43,878 nucleotides of DNA, taken from contig JACQQS010000011.1 of NCBI GenBank assembly GCA_016206925.1, forward strand, positions 1 to 43,878, written 5' to 3'. Below the pieces are notes generated by a model that was not told the DNA's origin, searched no databases, and saw only the letters and a program-made list of their open reading frames with translations. Source of the DNA: Candidatus Omnitrophota bacterium (lineage in GTDB: Bacteria; Omnitrophota; Omnitrophia; Omnitrophales; JACQQS01). Positions 41,526 to 43,878 of this stretch are shown one piece after another. Each line of letters opens with the position of its first letter. Within the stretch, counting starts at the first letter, position 1. The position numbers and the translations under genes were made by a program.

Positions 41526-42101
41526 ATGCATTCTCGAATACGTTTCCCGAATGGATCAAGATCGGTTGCGGCTTTCAGAACCGGTGCGGTCTATCTCCGC
41601 ATTGCAGTGTTTGTGTTGCAGATTATCCTGGCTGCCGGTTTCGCATTCGCCTTAAAAATTCGCCCGCACCCCATTCAAGATTTGATCGAAGGGGATCAAA
41701 AAACGCCTCCGGAGGGTGAGCATATCGTTGAGGAGCGCGCTCTAACACCGGCATATCCTTTGCCCAACATGTCTCGGTTTCCTCAAGCGGATGCTCTTGA
41801 AACATTTCCCATAGCACCCGAAGATGCGCAATCCAAAGAAGCCGTGTCGGAATTCGAAGACGAGTGGGCCGATTGGTCTAGCTGGGATGATTGGAGCGAT
41901 CTTGATGAGTGGGATACGATAGAAAGTACGGAAACGTCCGGCGAAGCTTCTTCTGAATCGGGAGTTGAAATATCGCCGAGCGATCCGGCAGTACCGGCTG
42001 TGCCGAGCGGTTCGCCTGAGTCGGCCGCGGCTTCAGAAGCAGATCACGCCGAGGACGAGTTTAATTGGGATACGTGGTTGTCGGAAGAAGATAAGCCTTA
42101 A
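41526..42101 (+). CDS. Acidic single-span membrane protein
   Basis: 191 residues. A basic N-terminus, one hydrophobic segment (about 24-44, LRIAVFVLQIILAAGFAFAL), then a long acidic tail. Residues 112-133 repeat Trp in an acidic setting (DEWADWSSWDDWSDLDEWD), followed by Ser/Pro/Glu-rich sequence and a final FNWDTWLSEEDKP. Not recognised. The aromatic-acidic repeats may bind partner proteins. Its stop overlaps the stop of the convergent surface protein gene (TTAA). Confidence 0.65.
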   Translation: MHSRIRFPNGSRSVAAFRTGAVYLRIAVFVLQIILAAGFAFALKIRPHPIQDLIEGDQKTPPEGEHIVEERALTPAYPLPNMSRFPQADALETFPIAPEDAQSKEAVSEFEDEWADWSSWDDWSDLDEWDTIESTETSGEASSESGVEISPSDPAVPAVPSGSPESAAASEADHAEDEFNWDTWLSEEDKP

Positions 42102-43878
42102 CTCTCGTAGGCTTTTCTTGCGGCAGCTTCTTCAGCGGCGCCAAATCCAAGTCCAAAGGCGCCTCCAAACGGTAATTTCGTGAATAAATTCCATATTTTG
42201 AATGCGTAGGTATTTATCGAGCCGCTTTGCTTATTGGAGATGCTTGTTTTTTTGTTTGAAATGTCGGCTGCATCGCTCGAATCCGTCACCGATTGTTGCG
42301 ATGCCGGGTGATTCAATCCGAAACGGCCTTCCATTTGGCCGGCTGAAAGCGCATTCACCGTCGGACGTTCCGGTCTGGAGGTCCGGCCGAATATTGGTTG
42401 TGGATGGTCCTTATGCTTCTCTTCTTCGCCGTTCCCGCCAGCGTAGAAAGACAAGTCTTCCATCGTTAGCGGCGATCCGGCTTCAACAAATTCACCTGTA
42501 GATAAAGCGGCCGGCCTGGCCGTCGGCCCAAAGACAATAATTTGAGGTGGTATTGAATTTGCGGCCAGCGCGGGTTCCGAGCCGGAATCCGCAAATCGCC
42601 CGGCGGGCACGGAAGCTTCTTCCGGTTCAACCGACCCGACGATCGCTATGCCTGCAGAGCCAATTCCGCCGAAAGGAGCGCTTGTGTTACCGGTTGTGTT
42701 CGTTGTCTCTGTTGATGTGCTTGAAGTAGACGATGCGGAGTTGCCGCCTCCAGTACCGGTCGATCCGTTCGAAGACACCGTGATCGTCACAAGGCCGCTG
42801 TCCGTTCCGCCAAATCCGTCGGAAATAGTATACGTGAAACTATCCGAGCCTGAGAATCCATTGTCCGGCGTGTAAAGCACATCCAGGCCGTCAGCGCTCA
42901 CTGCCGCCGTTCCTTTCGGCGGGTCGCTTACAGCCGTAATTTTCAAGAGATCGCCGTCATCATCTGTATCGTTGTCAAGCAAGTCCAAGATATTGTCTTT
43001 AGTGTTCTGTGATACCGTTACGGTGTCATCCACGGCTGCGGGGTTTTGGTTAACATTTGTAATGGTCATGTTGACGGTAACGGCATTACTATCCAACCCG
43101 AAGCTATCTCTTACTGTGAGTGCAAAGGTGGCCGTTGCGCCTCCGGATCCGACACCGGGCGCACCAAAACTTGGTTTCGCCACAGTATGGGATGGCAGTA
43201 ATGTAACCGGTGTTCCGCCGGTTTGCGCCCATGTGTAAGCCACTATAGCGTCACCGTCGGGATCACCGGAAGCTGTGCCATCCAACTGCCCCGATGCGAA
43301 TTCTTGTACGCTTGTAGCGCTTAGACTTGCGTTAGCAACGGGCGGATCATTTACATTGTTTACGGTGATGCTAATTATTTCCTCATCAAACGCGCCCAGC
43401 GGATCCGTTACGCGGAACGTTGCCGAATACGTCTGCCCGCCCACGGTATAGCCTGGAACTAAATTTGCCTGCCCACTCGAATTGTTTATGCTGATCCAGC
43501 TCAAACTGCCGGTATAAGTGAAATTAAGTGCTGCGGTATGACCAGGGTCGGGATCTGTAGCAGAAATATTGATAACAAAGGTTGCGCCCTCGTCTACGGT
43601 CCGCGCACCAATTGGATTTAGCGTTGGCGCCGTATTGGGACTCCCCGCAACGGTAACAGATGGTGACGAAACCGTCGCGCCAAAGTCTATTCCGTCAGCG
43701 GGGGTCATCTCGAAGCGCCACTGCTGTCCTATGTCAGTACTGGCAGCTGGCACCGTAAGGAGTCCATTTAATGCCGGCACCAAAAGGCCATTCTTAAACC
43801 ATTGAATGAGCGTACCTGACTCCAGGTCCCCATCCACATCATTAAAGGTGTAAACAGCGGTAAGATCATCGGCGGTTA
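42098..43878 (-). CDS. Large cadherin/PKD-like surface protein, C-terminal part
   Basis: The frame is open to the window edge (residues TADDLTAVYTFNDVDGD precede the first internal start), so the N-terminus is missing; about 593 residues are visible. Immunoglobulin-like modules follow one another: a He_PIG/cadherin-like module around NTAPTLNPIGARTVDEGATF, a PKD-like module around DPDGDAIVAYTWAQTGG, and a tandem-95/Big-type module around AAVDDTVTVSQNTKDNILDLLDND with repeated calcium-type Asp motifs. Then comes a Ser/Thr/Gly-rich linker and a tail ending GFGLGFGAAEEAAARKAYES, which contains the GFGA motif of the giant frame 35 kb away. Probably an exported adhesin or cell-surface stalk. Transport and anchoring signals are not recognised. 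Confidence 0.8.
   Translation of the reverse strand, partial: TADDLTAVYTFNDVDGDLESGTLIQWFKNGLLVPALNGLLTVPAASTDIGQQWRFEMTPADGIDFGATVSSPSVTVAGSPNTAPTLNPIGARTVDEGATFVINISATDPDPGHTAALNFTYTGSLSWISINNSSGQANLVPGYTVGGQTYSATFRVTDPLGAFDEEIISITVNNVNDPPVANASLSATSVQEFASGQLDGTASGDPDGDAIVAYTWAQTGGTPVTLLPSHTVAKPSFGAPGVGSGGATATFALTVRDSFGLDSNAVTVNMTITNVNQNPAAVDDTVTVSQNTKDNILDLLDNDTDDDGDLLKITAVSDPPKGTAAVSADGLDVLYTPDNGFSGSDSFTYTISDGFGGTDSGLVTITVSSNGSTGTGGGNSASSTSSTSTETTNTTGNTSAPFGGIGSAGIAIVGSVEPEEASVPAGRFADSGSEPALAANSIPPQIIVFGPTARPAALSTGEFVEAGSPLTMEDLSFYAGGNGEEEKHKDHPQPIFGRTSRPERPTVNALSAGQMEGRFGLNHPASQQSVTDSSDAADISNKKTSISNKQSGSINTYAFKIWNLFTKLPFGGAFGLGFGAAEEAAARKAYES

Overview
The window looks like a chromosomal segment of a Gram-negative, uncultivated bacterium. 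Candidatus Omnitrophota is my best guess. The reasons are a fused SecDF beside yajC and recJ, lipoprotein and AsmA-type envelope genes, a large multi-domain surface protein, a very long mosaic reading frame with recurring Gly-Phe-Gly-Ala (GFGA) motifs, and many small repeat elements inside genes. Base composition is close to 50 % GC. The taxon call is inference. No rRNA, tRNA, CRISPR array or transposase was seen.

Layout. (1) 114-7172: one uninterrupted frame of 2352 codons. Its first half is a single-chain protein with two MutS-type ATPase domains; its last third codes for unrecognised domains. Between them, 3966-5146 holds two small operons on the opposite strand: a retropepsin-like protease with a DUF5678-like partner, and two tiny membrane proteins. 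Each has its own sigma70-type promoter. A short DNA motif reading GFGA (core ggcttcggcgc) sits at 648, 3915, 4695, 5205, 6081, 6585 and 7092, and the opposite-strand operons lie exactly between copies. (2) 7302-11821: yajC-secDF-recJ, with convergent rpmB. (3) 12020-17642: glgA-thiG-leuB, a four-helix-bundle gene inside a 33-bp inverted-repeat element, then asd-truA. (4) 17646-21241: rplM-rpsI, a small lipoprotein gene and an AsmA-like gene. (5) 21347-25203, minus strand: a polytopic membrane protein, a DJ-1 family protein, a PIN/Phd toxin-antitoxin pair, and rnc with a repeat-rich tail. (6) 25309-33591: argC-argJ-argB-argD-argF-argG-argH, a complete acetylated-intermediate route from glutamate to arginine, behind a consensus promoter and an attenuator-like hairpin. 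(7) 33578-38082: lysA-dapF, a two-gene toxin-antitoxin-like insert, dapA-dapB. (8) 38165-43878: a lipoprotein gene, uvrA, an acidic membrane protein gene, and the 3' end of a cadherin/PKD-like surface protein gene on the minus strand that runs off the window.

The central theme is genome mosaicism inside reading frames. Three small-repeat families are visible: the GFGA junction motif; a roughly 50-bp palindromic element (R element) present in the giant frame, rnc (twice), argH, a small ORF at 23.2 kb and the argC leader; and a CCCCGC-AAAGCGGGG REP-like repeat. At argH an R element is nested inside a REP-like repeat and both are read in frame.
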